A stretch of DNA of 64,000 nt from Aromatoleum toluclasticum ATCC 700605 (GTDB lineage: Bacteria > Pseudomonadota > Gammaproteobacteria > Burkholderiales > Rhodocyclaceae): NCBI RefSeq assembly GCF_000378245.1, contig NZ_KB899510.1, positions 34,642 to 98,641 on the forward strand, read 5' to 3'. The notes under the pieces were generated by a model. The model had not been told where the DNA came from. It did no database searches and saw only the letters and a list, made by a program, of their open reading frames with translations. The position numbers and the translations under genes are program-made. This document shows positions 36,528 to 46,409 of the stretch, piece after piece. Positions within the stretch are counted from its first letter, which is position 1; every line of letters starts with the position of its first letter.

Positions 36528-37356
36528 GTTTCTACCGATCGGCGAGTTGGCCGACCACGCGGTCAATCTTCTGCTGGAGAACGACAGCGGCAGCTTCGGC
36601 GCGATCGGCTCCTTCGTCGGCAGCCTGACCGAGCTCGTCGAGCACGGGCTTTTGCTCATCCCCGGCCCGGTGCTGGCCCTGGCGCTGACCGCGCTGGCGT
36701 TCTGGCGCGTGGGTTGGCGCTTCGCGCTGTTCTGCGCCGCCGCCGCGGTGGTGATCATCGGCACCGGGTTCTGGAACGCGACGATGGCGACCCTCGCGCT
36801 GGTGATTTCCGCCACCTTGATCAGCCTGATGGTGGGCATACCGCTCGGCATCTGGACGGCGAAGAACAGGCTCGCGGCGTCCTTCGTGCGGCCGAGCCTG
36901 GACTTCATGCAGACGATGCCGGCCTTCGTGTATCTGATTCCGGCGGCGATGCTGTTCGGTCTGGGCAAGGTGCCGGGCGTGCTGGCGACGGTGATCTTCG
37001 CGATGCCGCCGGTGGTGCGGATGACCAGTCTCGGAATCCGTCAGGTCAACAGCGAGCAGGTCGAGGCAGGCATCACCTTCGGCTGCACGCCGTGGCAACT
37101 GCTGTTCAAGGTGCAGATTCCCGGGGCGCTGCCGTCCATCATGGCCGGGATCAACCAGACCATCATGATGGCACTGTCGATGGTGATCATCGCCTCGATG
37201 GTGGGCGCGGGCGGTCTCGGTAACGACGTGCTGACCAGCATCTCGCGCCTCGACATCGGGCTCGGCTTCGAGTCGGGGCTGGCCGTGGTGCTGCTGGCGA
37301 TCATTCTCGACCGCATCACCGAAAGCTTCGCCGCGGTTCGCCCAACGAAAACCTGA
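36520..37356 (+). CDS. choW: Choline/betaine ABC transporter permease
   Basis: A 278-residue inner-membrane permease with the [16 protein letters not shown] docking loop (~180-195), closely similar to the permease at 1602-2471. It is the last gene of the porin-choV-choW unit and is followed by two stem-loops. It would form the membrane channel for the ChoX-bound substrate. Confidence 0.9.
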   Translation: MSEFLPIGELADHAVNLLLENDSGSFGAIGSFVGSLTELVEHGLLLIPGPVLALALTALAFWRVGWRFALFCAAAAVVIIGTGFWNATMATLALVISATLISLMVGIPLGIWTAKNRLAASFVRPSLDFMQTMPAFVYLIPAAMLFGLGKVPGVLATVIFAMPPVVRMTSLGIRQVNSEQVEAGITFGCTPWQLLFKVQIPGALPSIMAGINQTIMMALSMVIIASMVGAGGLGNDVLTSISRLDIGLGFESGLAVVLLAIILDRITESFAAVRPTKT

Positions 37357-37383
37357 CGCCCTGCGCCGGCGTCTCGTCTTACT

Positions 37384-37445
37384 CCCTCCCCTTGAAGGGG
37401 AGGGGGCTTACCGCACAGCCCACGCCGGTTTTCGGGCTGGGCTGT
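37384..37445 (+). terminator. Two tandem stem-loops after choW
   Basis: CCCTCCCCTT (37384-37393) pairs with AAGGGGAGGG (37395-37404) and ACAGCCCA (37415-37422) pairs with TGGGCTGT (37438-37445), followed by the AT-rich ATTTATATT. The second is the better terminator. The first resembles dispersed CCCTCCCC-GGGGAGGG intergenic hairpins seen in many proteobacteria. Confidence 0.6.
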
Positions 37446-37452
37446 ATTTATA

Positions 37453-37468
37453 TTGATTGCCTGTTCAA
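37453..37468. promoter_or_regulatory. Candidate BetI operator
   Basis: TTGATTGCCTGTTCAA lies 51 bp before the betI start. It resembles, from memory, the TTGATTGGACGTTCAA-type site bound by BetI in enterobacteria, and has TTGA/TCAA arms. Choline-responsive autorepression of betI by this site is inferred. Confidence 0.45.
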
Positions 37469-37518
37469 AGAAAACGCTTCAGACTCCCGCCCTCCTGTTT
37501 CCCCAGTCAGAGGAATCC

Positions 37519-38106
37519 ATGCCCAAGGTCGGAATGCAGCCGATCCGCCGCTCGCAGCTGATTGAAGCAACGCTCAAGGCGGTCGACGAGGTCGGCCTGG
37601 GCGACGCCAGCATCGCCTACATCGCGCGTCTCGCCGGCGTGTCGAACGGCATCATCAGCCACTACTTCCGCGACAAGAACGGGCTGATCGAGGCGACCAT
37701 GCGCCACCTGATGCAGGCGCTGGGCGAGGGCGTGCGCTTGCGCCGGGCTGCCCTCTCCGACCCGGGGCCGCGCGCCCATCTGCGCGCGATCATCGAGGGT
37801 AACTTCGACACCCGCCAGGTGAGCGGCGCAGCGATGAAAACCTGGCTCGCCTTCTGGGCCAGCAGCATGCACCACCCCCTGTTGCAGCGCCTGCAGCGGA
37901 TCAACGACCGCCGCCTGTACTCGAACCTGTGCGGCGAGTTCCGCCGCGCGCTGCCGCCGGAGTACGCACGCTCTGCGGCCCGCGGCCTGGCCGCGCTGAT
38001 CGACGGCCTGTGGCTGCGCGGGGCGCTGTCGGGCAAGGCCTTCGACACCGAACAGGCGCTGCAGATCGCCTACGAGTACGTCGATCTGCAGCTCGCGAAG
38101 GCCTGA
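37519..38106 (+). CDS. betI: Choline-responsive transcriptional repressor BetI
   Basis: A 195-residue TetR-family regulator. The N-terminal helix-turn-helix (~10-60) includes [19 protein letters not shown], and the rest matches BetI, including [26 protein letters not shown]. BetI represses the choline-oxidation genes and releases DNA when choline is present. The start at 37519 follows an AGAGGAAT site. It would normally lead directly into betB, but a toxin-antitoxin pair on the other strand separates them. Confidence 0.92.
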   Translation: MPKVGMQPIRRSQLIEATLKAVDEVGLGDASIAYIARLAGVSNGIISHYFRDKNGLIEATMRHLMQALGEGVRLRRAALSDPGPRAHLRAIIEGNFDTRQVSGAAMKTWLAFWASSMHHPLLQRLQRINDRRLYSNLCGEFRRALPPEYARSAARGLAALIDGLWLRGALSGKAFDTEQALQIAYEYVDLQLAKA

Positions 38107-38130
38107 ATCGGAATTCCCGAGTTCACTCGA

Positions 38131-38460
38131 TCAAGCGCGTGCGTGATCTTCCGGCTCTACGGACAGACGCATGCCGACTGTCTTGAGGACGGCGAGCAGG
38201 GTTTTAAGCGTCGGATTGCCCTTCGGTGACAGCGTGCGATAGAGGGATTCGCGGCTGATGCCGGCTTCCGCCGCCACGGCGCCGAGGCCGCCGTAAGCTT
38301 CGGCCACGGTGCGCAGGGCGAGCAGGCCGGCCGCTCGATTGTCAGGATCATCGAGCGATTCCATCGCCGCCTTGAGGTATGCCACGGCCAGTTCGCGATC
38401 GGCGCGCAACTCCGCCACCTCGGCCTCATGGTGCGATACGGTGCCCTTGAGTTTGCTCAT
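38131..38460 (-). CDS. Antitoxin of a RelE/HigB-type addiction module
   Basis: A 109-residue protein with a C-terminal helix-turn-helix (GLGAVAAEAGISRESLYRTL) typical of the 'probable addiction module antidote' family. The upstream toxin gene overlaps its start by 4 bp, giving a toxin-first order as in higBA. It should neutralise the toxin and repress the operon through the palindrome at 38791-38806. The pair is inserted between betI and betB on the opposite strand. Confidence 0.83.
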   Translation of the reverse strand: MSKLKGTVSHHEAEVAELRADRELAVAYLKAAMESLDDPDNRAAGLLALRTVAEAYGGLGAVAAEAGISRESLYRTLSPKGNPTLKTLLAVLKTVGMRLSVEPEDHARA

Positions 38461-38789
38461 GTTTGCCTCCGTTTCCATTCCGACCACAGTTCCCTGGCAC
38501 GCTTGATGTCGGCCGCCTGGCTGCCCTTGTCGCCACCGCACAGCAGAAGCACCACGGCTTTGCCGTGACGTCCGCAATAGACGCGATACCCGGCTCCGAC
38601 ATGCACGCGCAGTTCGATTACCCCTTCGCCGACCGGCTCGCAGTCGCCGAAGTTGCCCGCCTGCAGCTGGCGCAATCGAACGCGAATGCGCGCCTGAGCC
38701 AGCTTGTCGCGGACGGCCGCGAGCCATTCGCTGAACGGCTCGCGGCCGTCTTCGCGTTGGTAGCGGAGAAGTTCGATCATGATGGCCAT
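38457..38789 (-). CDS. Toxin of a RelE/HigB-type addiction module
   Basis: A 110-residue protein of the Gp49/RelE-ParE-like 'addiction module killer' family, with the pattern GVIELRVHVGAGYRVYCGR and ADIKRARELWSEWKRR at the end. Members act as ribosome-dependent mRNA interferases. The start may be 38789 or 38780; neither has a strong ribosome site. It comes before the antitoxin gene. Confidence 0.82.
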   Translation of the reverse strand: MAIMIELLRYQREDGREPFSEWLAAVRDKLAQARIRVRLRQLQAGNFGDCEPVGEGVIELRVHVGAGYRVYCGRHGKAVVLLLCGGDKGSQAADIKRARELWSEWKRRQT

Positions 38790-38790
38790 T

Positions 38791-38806
38791 GTAGCTTAAA
38801 AGCTAC
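38791..38806. promoter_or_regulatory. Palindromic operator of the toxin-antitoxin operon
   Basis: GTAGCTT-AA-AAGCTAC is a perfect 16-base palindrome directly before the toxin start, AT-rich in a GC-rich surrounding. Its position fits binding by the antitoxin for autoregulation. Confidence 0.6.
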
Positions 38807-39012
38807 TCGGCGAATGGAAAGGGAAACGGTGTCAGGCGTGCGGCTCGCGCGATCGAGCCAAGCGTCCAGCCAGCCCGGTCGCCGGACGGTCGCGCGCAGA
38901 ACCGCCCCGGTCGTTTTTTTGGCTGAGCGTTCACCCGTCGGCACGTAGCCTTGGATCCTGAATCCCCGCTCCGTGCGAAGCGCGGCGCGGATTGCCGATC
39001 AGAGGAGTCGCC

Positions 39013-40485
39013 ATGCCCCGTTTCACCGAACAGCAGCTCTACATCGACGGCCGCTACGTGCCGGCCACCAGCGGTGCCGGCTTCGACACCATCAACCCGG
39101 CCAACGGCGAGGTGCTGGCACGCGTGCAGCACGCAAGCCAGGCCGATGTGGAGCGCGCGGTACGCAGCGCCGTGGCGGGGCAGAAGAAATGGGCGGCGAT
39201 GACCGCGATGCAGCGCTCGCGCATCCTGCGCCGGGCGGTGGCCATTCTGCGCGAGCGCAACGATGCGCTGGCCGAGATCGAGACGCTCGACACCGGCAAG
39301 CCGCTGGCCGAGACGCGCAGCGTGGACATCGCGACCGGCGCGGACGTGCTGGAATACTACGCCGGCCTCGCGCCTGCGATCGAAGGCGCGCAGATCCCGC
39401 TGCGCGAGACGAGCTTCGTCTACACCCGCCGCGAGCCGCTCGGCGTGGTGGCCGGTATCGGCGCGTGGAACTACCCCATCCAGATCGCGCTGTGGAAATC
39501 CGCGCCGGCGCTCGCCGCAGGCAACGCGATGATCTTCAAGCCGAGCGAGGTCACGCCGCTCACCGCGCTGAAGCTCGCCGAGATCTACTCCGAGGCGGGG
39601 CTCCCGGACGGCGTCTTCAACGTGCTCACCGGCAACGGCCGCCACGTCGGCCAGTGGCTGACCGAGCATCCGGACATCGCCAAGATCTCCTTCACCGGCG
39701 GCACCGCCACCGGCAAGAAGGTGATGGCCAGCGCATCGGGCTCGACGCTCAAGGAGGTGACGATGGAGCTCGGCGGCAAGTCGCCGCTCGTCGTGTGTGC
39801 CGACGCCGACCTCGACCGCGCCGCCGACATCGCGGTGATGGCCAACTTCTTCAGCTCGGGCCAGGTGTGCACCAACGGCACCCGCGTGTTCGTGCCGCGC
39901 GCGCTGCAGGCTGACTTCGAGGCGCGCGTGCTGGCACGCGTGGCGCGCATCCGCGTCGGCGATCCGATGGACGAGGGCACCAACTTCGGTCCGTTGGTGA
40001 GCTTCAACCATATGGACAAGGTGCTCGGCTACATCGAGAAGGGCCGCGCCGAGGGCGCGCGCCTGCTGTGCGGCGGCGGGCGCATCGCCACAGGCGAATA
40101 CGAACGCGGTGCCTATGTCGCCCCCACGGTGTTCACCGACTGCTGCGACGACATGACCATCGTCCGCGAGGAAATCTTCGGCCCGGTGATGAGCATCCTG
40201 GTCTATGACACGGAGGAGGAAGTCATCCGCCGCGCCAACGCCACCGACTACGGGCTTGCCGCTGGCGTCGTGACCCGCGACCTGACCCGCGCGCACAGCC
40301 TCATCCATCGCCTGGAGGCCGGCATCTGCTGGATCAACACCTGGGGCGAATCGCCGGCCGAGATGCCGGTGGGCGGCTACAAGCAGTCCGGCATCGGGCG
40401 CGAGAACGGCTTGACCACGCTGGAACATTACACGCGCCTGAAATCGGTGCAGGTCGAACTGGGCGAGTTCCACTCGGTGTTCTGA
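39013..40485 (+). CDS. betB: Betaine aldehyde dehydrogenase
   Basis: A 490-residue aldehyde dehydrogenase that oxidises betaine aldehyde to glycine betaine with NAD(P)+. The catalytic cysteine is in [15 protein letters not shown] (~286), the general-base glutamate in [11 protein letters not shown] (~252), and the cofactor glycine motif in [12 protein letters not shown]. The start at 39013 follows an AGAGGAG site. It is 20 bp before betA in an operon. Confidence 0.94.
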   Translation: MPRFTEQQLYIDGRYVPATSGAGFDTINPANGEVLARVQHASQADVERAVRSAVAGQKKWAAMTAMQRSRILRRAVAILRERNDALAEIETLDTGKPLAETRSVDIATGADVLEYYAGLAPAIEGAQIPLRETSFVYTRREPLGVVAGIGAWNYPIQIALWKSAPALAAGNAMIFKPSEVTPLTALKLAEIYSEAGLPDGVFNVLTGNGRHVGQWLTEHPDIAKISFTGGTATGKKVMASASGSTLKEVTMELGGKSPLVVCADADLDRAADIAVMANFFSSGQVCTNGTRVFVPRALQADFEARVLARVARIRVGDPMDEGTNFGPLVSFNHMDKVLGYIEKGRAEGARLLCGGGRIATGEYERGAYVAPTVFTDCCDDMTIVREEIFGPVMSILVYDTEEEVIRRANATDYGLAAGVVTRDLTRAHSLIHRLEAGICWINTWGESPAEMPVGGYKQSGIGRENGLTTLEHYTRLKSVQVELGEFHSVF

Positions 40486-40505
40486 GCCCTCCCGAGGACG
40501 ATAAC

Positions 40506-42215
40506 GTGAAGAAAGAATACGACTACATCATCATCGGCGCCGGTTCCGCCGGCAATGTGCTCGCCGCGCGCCTGACCGAGGACGCCGACGTCAGCGTGCT
40601 GCTGCTGGAGGCGGGTGGCCCCGACTATCGCCAGGACTTCCGCACCCAGATGCCGGCCGCGCTCGCCTACCCGCTGCAGGGCCGCCGCTACAACTGGGCC
40701 TACGAGACCGACCCCGAGCCGCACATGAACAACCGGCGCATGGAGTGCGGGCGCGGCAAGGGGCTGGGTGGCTCGTCGCTGATCAACGGCATGTGCTACA
40801 TCCGCGGCAACGCGCTGGATTTCGACAACTGGGCCACGGCCAGGGGCCTGGAGGACTGGACCTACCTCGACTGCCTGCCGTACTTCCGCAAGGCCGAATC
40901 GCGCGACATCGGCGCCGACGACTACCACGGCGCCGACGGCCCGGTCAGCGTCACCACGCCGAAGCCGGGCAACAACCCGCTGTTCCATGCCATGGTGGAG
41001 GCGGGCGTGCAGGCGGGCTTCCCGCGTACCGACGACCTCAACGGCTATCAGCAGGAAGGCTTCGGTCCGATGGACCGCACCGTGACGCCGCAAGGGCGGC
41101 GTTCGAGCACCGCGCGCGGCTATCTCGACCAGGCACGCGAGCGGCCGAACCTCACGATCGTCACCCACGCGCTCACCGACCGCATCCTCTTCAGTGGCAA
41201 GCGCGCAACCGGCGTCGCCTACCTCGTGGGCGACAGCAACGAACCGTCCACGGTGCACGCCCGACGCGAGGTCCTGCTGTGCGCGGGTGCGATCGCGTCG
41301 CCGCAGATCCTGCAGCGCTCCGGGGTCGGCCCCGCGCCGCTGCTGCGCAGCCTCGACATCAAGCTCGTCCACGACCTGCCGGGCGTCGGGGCTAACCTGC
41401 AGGACCACCTCGAGATGTACTTGCAGTACGCGTGCAAGGAGCCGGTGTCGCTGTACCCGGCGCTCAAGCTGTGGAACCAGCCGGCGATCGGCGCGGAGTG
41501 GCTGTTCAAGGGCAGGGGCATCGGCGCGAGCAACCAGTTCGAGGCGGGCGGCTTCATCCGCACGCGCTCGGCCTTCGAGTGGCCGAACATCCAGTTCCAC
41601 TTCCTGCCGGTGGCGATCAACTACAACGGCAGCAACGCGGTGAGTGAGCACGGCTTCCAGGCGCACGTCGGATCGATGCGCTCGCCGAGTCGCGGGCGCG
41701 TGCACGCGAAATCCCGGGACCCGCGTCAGCACCCCAGCATCCTGTTCAACTACATGAGCAGCGGGCAGGACTGGCAGGAGTTCCGCGACGCCATCCGCAT
41801 CACCCGGGAGATCATCAACCAGCCGGCCTTGGACCCCTATCGCGGACGCGAACTCAGCCCCGGCGCCGAGCTGAAGAGCGACGCCGAGCTCGACGCCTTC
41901 GTGCGCGCACGCGCGGAGACCGCCTTCCACCCCTCGTGCTCGTGCAGGATGGGCGAGGACGACATGGCGGTGGTGGACGGTCAGGGCCGCGTACACGGCC
42001 TGCAAGGCCTGCGTGTGGTCGATGCCTCGATCATGCCGCTGATCATCACGGGCAACCTCAACGCCACCACCATCATGATCGGCGAGAAGATCGCCGACCG
42101 CATCCGCGGCCGCGAGCCGCTGGCGCGCAGCACGGCACGTTACTACGTGGCCGGAGAGGCGCCGGTGCGCGGGCGCCCGGAGCGTAGCGCGGTCGAGCTG
42201 CGCGCGGCTTCCTGA
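40506..42215 (+). CDS. betA: Choline dehydrogenase
   Basis: A 569-residue GMC-family flavoenzyme that oxidises choline to betaine aldehyde, usually at the membrane. The FAD-binding motif [18 protein letters not shown] is at residues ~4-21, GMC signatures [15 protein letters not shown] and [16 protein letters not shown] follow, and the catalytic histidine region is [13 protein letters not shown] (~470). It starts at GTG 40506. A C-terminal extension after [10 protein letters not shown] is arginine-rich and variable in the family. Confidence 0.94.
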   Translation: MKKEYDYIIIGAGSAGNVLAARLTEDADVSVLLLEAGGPDYRQDFRTQMPAALAYPLQGRRYNWAYETDPEPHMNNRRMECGRGKGLGGSSLINGMCYIRGNALDFDNWATARGLEDWTYLDCLPYFRKAESRDIGADDYHGADGPVSVTTPKPGNNPLFHAMVEAGVQAGFPRTDDLNGYQQEGFGPMDRTVTPQGRRSSTARGYLDQARERPNLTIVTHALTDRILFSGKRATGVAYLVGDSNEPSTVHARREVLLCAGAIASPQILQRSGVGPAPLLRSLDIKLVHDLPGVGANLQDHLEMYLQYACKEPVSLYPALKLWNQPAIGAEWLFKGRGIGASNQFEAGGFIRTRSAFEWPNIQFHFLPVAINYNGSNAVSEHGFQAHVGSMRSPSRGRVHAKSRDPRQHPSILFNYMSSGQDWQEFRDAIRITREIINQPALDPYRGRELSPGAELKSDAELDAFVRARAETAFHPSCSCRMGEDDMAVVDGQGRVHGLQGLRVVDASIMPLIITGNLNATTIMIGEKIADRIRGREPLARSTARYYVAGEAPVRGRPERSAVELRAAS

Positions 42216-42432
42216 GTTTGCAGGCGCTTCCGGTAACCGGACCGCGGCTGGCTACGGCTCGCCCTTCCTGTGCAATCGCGGTTGGAGCGCTTTTTCACCG
42301 AAAGTGCTGCTGTACGGGGGAGGCGCGCAATTCGGCCGGAGCCGTCATCCAGATCGAGTTGGACAAGATGCAGGGATGTGGACGACTGTCGCCGCTCATC
42401 TCGCACCATGGATGCTACGAACCGAGATCCCA

Positions 42433-42614
42433 CGCCCGCCATGCCGTTAAGATGATCGACGTCCTCCGCCCCTCTGCGTGTCCCGTTGCCGCAATTCCGT
42501 AGGGCGGGAGGAGCGCAGCGCATCCCGCCACTCAAACGTTGTCGCGCCGAAGAACACGGTTGTGGCTACGTGGGCCAGCGGTCGATTGGCTTGCTGGCCG
42601 GCAGGTGGTCGGCC
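42433..42614 (+). repeat. Left arm of ~183-bp inverted repeat flanking an accessory island
   Basis: By eye this arm matches the reverse complement of 46788-46970 at all but about 13 positions (around 93% identity), without evident gaps other than one base. The repeated segment includes GTGTCCCGTTGCCGCAAT and the REP-like hairpin. Opposite orientation of the two arms around four accessory genes suggests a mobile or recombination-prone unit. Confidence 0.8.
42500..42529. repeat. REP-like hairpin, copy 1
   Basis: TAGGGCGGGAG...GCGCAGCG...ATCCCGCC: the outer GGCGGGA/TCCCGCC arms pair around a GCGCAGCG core. Related copies are at 46873-46902 and in the 62124-62338 cluster. Confidence 0.65.
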
Positions 42615-42797
42615 GGAGCGGACCTTCAGCCGGCGGTCTGTTTCGGTCCGCAATGCATCCGGAAGTTCGTGTTCGCTAGCGCCGCCAAGATCAGCCGCTC
42701 GGACTGCTGTATGGCGTCCGACTGGCGGCGTGAGACCAAGCCGCGGCTACACCAACAGCTCGTTCTGGCGATCCGCGTTTGGCGGTGACTTCCCGCC

Positions 42798-44063
42798 TCA
42801 ATCCTCCTGAAGCAATCCGATCAGCCTATTGCGGTATACATCAAGGAACGCTGAGTAACCCCCTGCCGGCCCCCGGAAGAGTGGGTATTTCACAGCGCTG
42901 CCCATGCTTTCGGGCTTGTCGACTTGATCCGGCTTGTAAAAGGTGCCGAATTTGTTGGCCTCCCTATGGAATTCCAAAACCGTTTCGTCGCTGACGATGT
43001 CGCGCAGGGGCTTTAGCATCTGAGTCCAGATTCCTCCCGTGCCCAGATAGGCCAAGGGATGGAATTCGCCGCCGTCAGTCGGATAGGTGAACCCGAACTG
43101 GAGGTAGCAGACTGACCCACGCTGGTCGAACCCAAGGTTTTCCATCTGCTCGATAAGTTCGGAAACCACGGGTAAATCGCTGGGGGAAACCCGTTGCAGC
43201 AACTGTCCCTTTGTCATGGGTAAGGCTGCCGCCTTCACGACCCTCGATTCCTGTACCCGCCCACCAGATGTGCCTTGGTACTCGTCAATCACTTGTGCGC
43301 TGGTCGTGACCGGAGCATTCGGACGAATATCGACCACTACGACATGTCGGGAGACTTCTCGGGTCTTGAGTACGGTGCGGGGAATCACCAGTCGCTGAGA
43401 ACCATGGGTATAGAATTTTAGTTCTACCAGACCAAATTTGAAGGGTGAGCTATTACCCTGTTCGTTGAGCCAATGCGTAACCCTCTCAACTCCAACATGA
43501 ATCCCATCGGAAACAATGAGCAGCAGGATTTCGCCGCGCCGCAGATGGCGCTCAAGGGCTTCATCAAAGTCGTCGGCGAGTCCAGCAGATTGGTTTTGAT
43601 CACCAGCTACGCGGGAAACACAATCTCGGATGTTCTCCGCCGGGCGAAGCGAGGGGGACTGGCCGCGTTTGATTCGCGCTTCCAACTCCATGATAGGCAT
43701 CTGACCGATTGCCATTCCATATTGGAGGGTCTGGGCAATGACCTCGCGGATGCCTTCCGGATTGCGGTACAGCTTGGTTTCGACGATTACCAGGTAGCCG
43801 TCATTCGTAACGAGCAGGTTGTCAACGCGCCCAAGGGAGCCGCCCACATCGAGGGGAATTTCTCGTCCCAGTGAAAATAGGCTCGTGGTGGATGGCAGGT
43901 ATTCGCGTACCGGTAACACGTTGGGGCAGGCATCGATCAGTTCCTGTAGCAGGCTTTCATCGAATGAATTCCGGTCCTCACGTCTTACGGAAATTCCGAA
44001 TAACGGGGTGAACTCTCGCCCTTCTGTGCCTTCCATAAAGACGACAGGCGTGCCCACACTCAT
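42798..44063 (-). CDS. PD-(D/E)XK nuclease-like protein of the accessory island
   Basis: A 421-residue protein with a likely PD-(D/E)XK core: Asp81 in GRVDNLLV, then Glu95-x-Lys97 in VIVETKL, in the right spacing on two predicted strands. Upstream EYLPSTTSLFSLGREIPL resembles the lead helix and strand of endonuclease-like domains. The C-terminal half (~250-421) has no recognised domain. It is a minus-strand gene next to the island's inverted repeat. A DNA-cleaving defence or repair role is possible; no methyltransferase or helicase partner is present. Confidence 0.65.
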   Translation of the reverse strand: MSVGTPVVFMEGTEGREFTPLFGISVRREDRNSFDESLLQELIDACPNVLPVREYLPSTTSLFSLGREIPLDVGGSLGRVDNLLVTNDGYLVIVETKLYRNPEGIREVIAQTLQYGMAIGQMPIMELEARIKRGQSPSLRPAENIRDCVSRVAGDQNQSAGLADDFDEALERHLRRGEILLLIVSDGIHVGVERVTHWLNEQGNSSPFKFGLVELKFYTHGSQRLVIPRTVLKTREVSRHVVVVDIRPNAPVTTSAQVIDEYQGTSGGRVQESRVVKAAALPMTKGQLLQRVSPSDLPVVSELIEQMENLGFDQRGSVCYLQFGFTYPTDGGEFHPLAYLGTGGIWTQMLKPLRDIVSDETVLEFHREANKFGTFYKPDQVDKPESMGSAVKYPLFRGPAGGYSAFLDVYRNRLIGLLQED

Positions 44064-44180
44064 GCGCTTCTCCTAGAACTATTGGGAGCCAGAATTCTAA
44101 TACGAGCGAGCTGTCGCACCTTGCGAGGACGACTCCGAGCGTGTCTTTGGCAACCCGTGTCGGCCGTACGATGCATGGCG

Positions 44181-44266
44181 ACCGAATGACAGCTTCGGCC
44201 GAGTAGGCAGCGTACTCGGGCAGTGCGAGCCCACTGCCTCTTCGTCGGCCTCAGCCGTCATTCGGT
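44181..44266. repeat. Imperfect 22-bp inverted repeat (large hairpin)
   Basis: ACCGAATGACAGCTTCGGCC plus GA (44181-44202) pairs with 44245-44266 with three mismatches and a 42-base interior that can fold further. It is in the 482-bp gene-free stretch 44064-44545. A further perfect 10-bp dyad, CTGCCGCTCG/CGAGCGGCAG, lies at 44302-44336. Confidence 0.6.
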
Positions 44267-44367
44267 AGCAGCTGCCAGTGCAGCCACTATGCGACGGTTA
44301 CCTGCCGCTCGACCGCCAAGCTGCGACGAGCGGCAGCTTCTCCACCCCGTGAACGGAAACTGACGAC

Positions 44368-44446
44368 TGCGGATTCAACCGGTGGATGCAACACACTAGA
44401 GCCTGTGTAAGCAGGGGGAGTGTTGCATCCACCGGTTGAATCCGCA
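44368..44446. mobile_element. 79-bp element with perfect 27-bp inverted repeats
   Basis: The left arm 44368-44394 (TGCGGATTCAACCGGTGG...) is the exact reverse complement of the right arm 44420-44446, separated by 25 bases. Arms of this length with no coding sequence fit two insertion-sequence ends brought together, a tiny MITE, or a recombination target. The arm sequence recalls ends of IS elements in related bacteria, but I cannot confirm a family. No transposase is present in the island. Confidence 0.6.
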
Positions 44447-44545
44447 ACCCAATGCCGTCATTGAGTGCCGAGGCCAGTTGTCGTTTAATGCCCAAGTCAG
44501 CGGGTGATTGAAGCGTAGCGTAGATTGATTCGTTGCATTAAATTG

Positions 44546-45028
44546 TTAGCTGAATTGCTTAGTCTTGATAAATTCTTTCTCATGAGCCGGATCTAGCCGC
44601 TCTCCTTCAGGTATGTAAATACTCAATGCTTCTCGTACCCTTTGCGCTGAGTAGCAATTTAGTATCCCCTGATTTGCGAGAACGTGGTCATGACCATTGT
44701 GTAAACCGATAAGCCCTTTAGATGCTTTGCTAATCAGGTCTTGGCTTGGCAAGCCGAATAACTTTGAAGTTACTCCGTACGCCGGAACGAGATACATTGC
44801 TGACTGAAGCTTTGAGGATAGAATCCTGAACTCCTTTGAAGCTTCAGCTTGCTTTTCGTCTTCTAACGTTTTCGGATTGGCATAAACATTTGCATATAAG
44901 ATTAACTTGTGAGCAATCTCTGCAATGACATTTTTCATTGCCTGTACAGGCTCGATGATTAATTTAAGCAAAATTTGCCCAAAAACGAAAGTACCTGCGC
45001 CCGCCAAGATTGTTAGAAATATCTCCAC
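44546..45028 (-). CDS. Unknown membrane-anchored protein of the island
   Basis: A 160-residue protein with one N-terminal hydrophobic helix (MEIFLTILAGAGTFVFGQIL), then a mainly helical, polar body containing a KQAEASKEFRILSSKLQ segment. The coding sequence is markedly AT-richer than the bet genes, in keeping with foreign origin. I do not recognise the family. Its neighbours are nuclease-like proteins, so an accessory role in a defence-type island is possible. Confidence 0.55.
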   Translation of the reverse strand: MEIFLTILAGAGTFVFGQILLKLIIEPVQAMKNVIAEIAHKLILYANVYANPKTLEDEKQAEASKEFRILSSKLQSAMYLVPAYGVTSKLFGLPSQDLISKASKGLIGLHNGHDHVLANQGILNCYSAQRVREALSIYIPEGERLDPAHEKEFIKTKQFS

Positions 45029-45458
45029 ATTTCATCCTTTGCAGATAACTTTGGTTTATGACGACAGTGTTTGCGCATGACATATAAATGCATGGCAAAA
45101 TATTCAGCAAGTTGCTGTTTAAAATCGCAAATTACGCGCAATGCGAAGTGACACGTCAGGAAAGGCAGCAGCCGACGGCATAGTCGGGTGGTCGTATCCA
45201 TGTGGTAAATAGGCGGAGAGCATACCGCTTCGCCCTGATGGCCGCTATCTGGATCGGGCGGCTTCTGGCCGATACAACCCTTTCAGCCGCCAACGTTACA
45301 CCGACTGTTCGAAATCCTACCAAGCACCCAAGGCTAGGCGACAGGATTTGACTCAAGACAGTTACTCAAACAGTAGGGATGCTGCCTTGCAACGTTCGCG
45401 TTGAAACGGGCGGAGCACTCGCGAGAGACCAGGGTTGCCCGGTGTACCCGGTCCTCCG
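45029..45458. other. Gene-free AT-rich stretch in the island
   Basis: These 430 bases contain only short frames without family features. I see no clear repeat pair, tRNA or integrase fragment. Confidence 0.4.
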
Positions 45459-45728
45459 CTACTCATTGAATGACGTGGTGATGGCGACCAGTGGAATGCG
45501 AAGATGAATCGGGCTTTCCATCGATTGAACCTGCGCTCGGATATCGGCATCCGTGATCCACTCTGCCACCACTGACAACTCAAGGTATGCTTGATTAGTT
45601 GCCGGCGTGAACTCCCCAACGTTGATTCCCTGCAGAAACAGATCTCTGATGCGCGTCGGGATGTGGAACATCAAGAGTCCGCGTCCTGAACTGTGGCGCA
45701 CATAGATTTCTACGGTCTGATCGTTCAT
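45459..45728 (-). CDS. Unknown small protein of the island
   Basis: An 89-residue soluble protein (begins MNDQTVEIYVRHSS) with alternating hydrophobic pattern and no recognised motif, signal peptide or membrane helix. It lies 36 bp after the GIY-YIG gene on the same strand and may be co-transcribed with it. A real gene is likely from its frame and its spacing, but no function can be given. Confidence 0.45.
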   Translation of the reverse strand: MNDQTVEIYVRHSSGRGLLMFHIPTRIRDLFLQGINVGEFTPATNQAYLELSVVAEWITDADIRAQVQSMESPIHLRIPLVAITTSFNE

Positions 45729-45764
45729 GTTCGGAAACCGCCTTCGTAGTTTCGTGTAGGTGAC

Positions 45765-46409
45765 CTACGAGTCGTTAGATGCGTCGTGAAACTCGTCATA
45801 AATCTCCTTCACCGTCTTGCCGTTGAAGGTCCAAAACGGTGAGGGTTGGAGTGCATAGTCCTCTGGAAGTCCCAGTACTTTACGGGTGGCGGCGGTGAGT
45901 GAGCAGATGACCTCCCTGTACTCAACTTTGCGTTCGCCAACGACCTTGACGGAAATCCCGGGCTGCTCTGTTGAGACAAGAACTGAACCATCGGGGATGC
46001 CCAGATGGTGAAAATTCATATGAGGACGCCGTGACTCCTTTAGGGTTTGGGCAGATTGAATGTCTGCGGTTGGGACATTAGATTCAAGGTTATGCTCAAA
46101 TTGGATTGTAATGTCATCAACCTTTAGGAGCTTCAGAATAGCGATGACGCGTTCAGGCTCGATCTTAAAGAATTCACGATTTGGATTGACTCGTGAAGCG
46201 CCAAAGGCGAAGTGAAGTGCCTTCTCGACTTCGGATGCATCCTTAACTTGACAAGCGAATGCGCAGTCGAATGGAACTGGAACACCTGTGCCATAGAGCT
46301 GCTTCATTCGCTCCTGCACTTCAAGTTGCGTGGTTTTTCCAATCTTCACTAGGCTGGGCATAGCCGGGTTCGTGAGAACGTAAACGATCTGGGACTGTAG
46401 ATCTGCCAT
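45765..46409 (-). CDS. GIY-YIG / T5orf172-type nuclease-domain protein
   Basis: A 214-residue protein. Residues ~8-95 match the T5orf172 variant of the GIY-YIG fold: VYVLTNPAMPSLVKIGKTT, then an ERMKQLY helix, VPVPFDCAFAC, an ALHFAF helix and NREFFKI supplying the acidic residue. The C-terminal ~110 residues are of unknown type. T5orf172 proteins occur in phages and defence islands. It is the outermost gene before the right inverted-repeat arm. Confidence 0.7.
   Translation of the reverse strand: MADLQSQIVYVLTNPAMPSLVKIGKTTQLEVQERMKQLYGTGVPVPFDCAFACQVKDASEVEKALHFAFGASRVNPNREFFKIEPERVIAILKLLKVDDITIQFEHNLESNVPTADIQSAQTLKESRRPHMNFHHLGIPDGSVLVSTEQPGISVKVVGERKVEYREVICSLTAATRKVLGLPEDYALQPSPFWTFNGKTVKEIYDEFHDASNDS

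Larger units (their letters stand above)
42216..42797. other. Intergenic region containing the left inverted-repeat arm of the island
   Basis: These 582 bases hold no credible gene. From 42433 to 42614 they contain the left copy of a long inverted repeat (partner at 46788-46970) with an embedded REP-like hairpin at 42500-42529. It is the boundary between the bet operon and the accessory island. Confidence 0.6.

Noticed and set aside
40428..42005. 525-codon minus-strand open frame opposite betA
   Set aside because: It is an antisense shadow of an unmistakable GMC oxidoreductase, with typical Arg/His/Val-rich composition.
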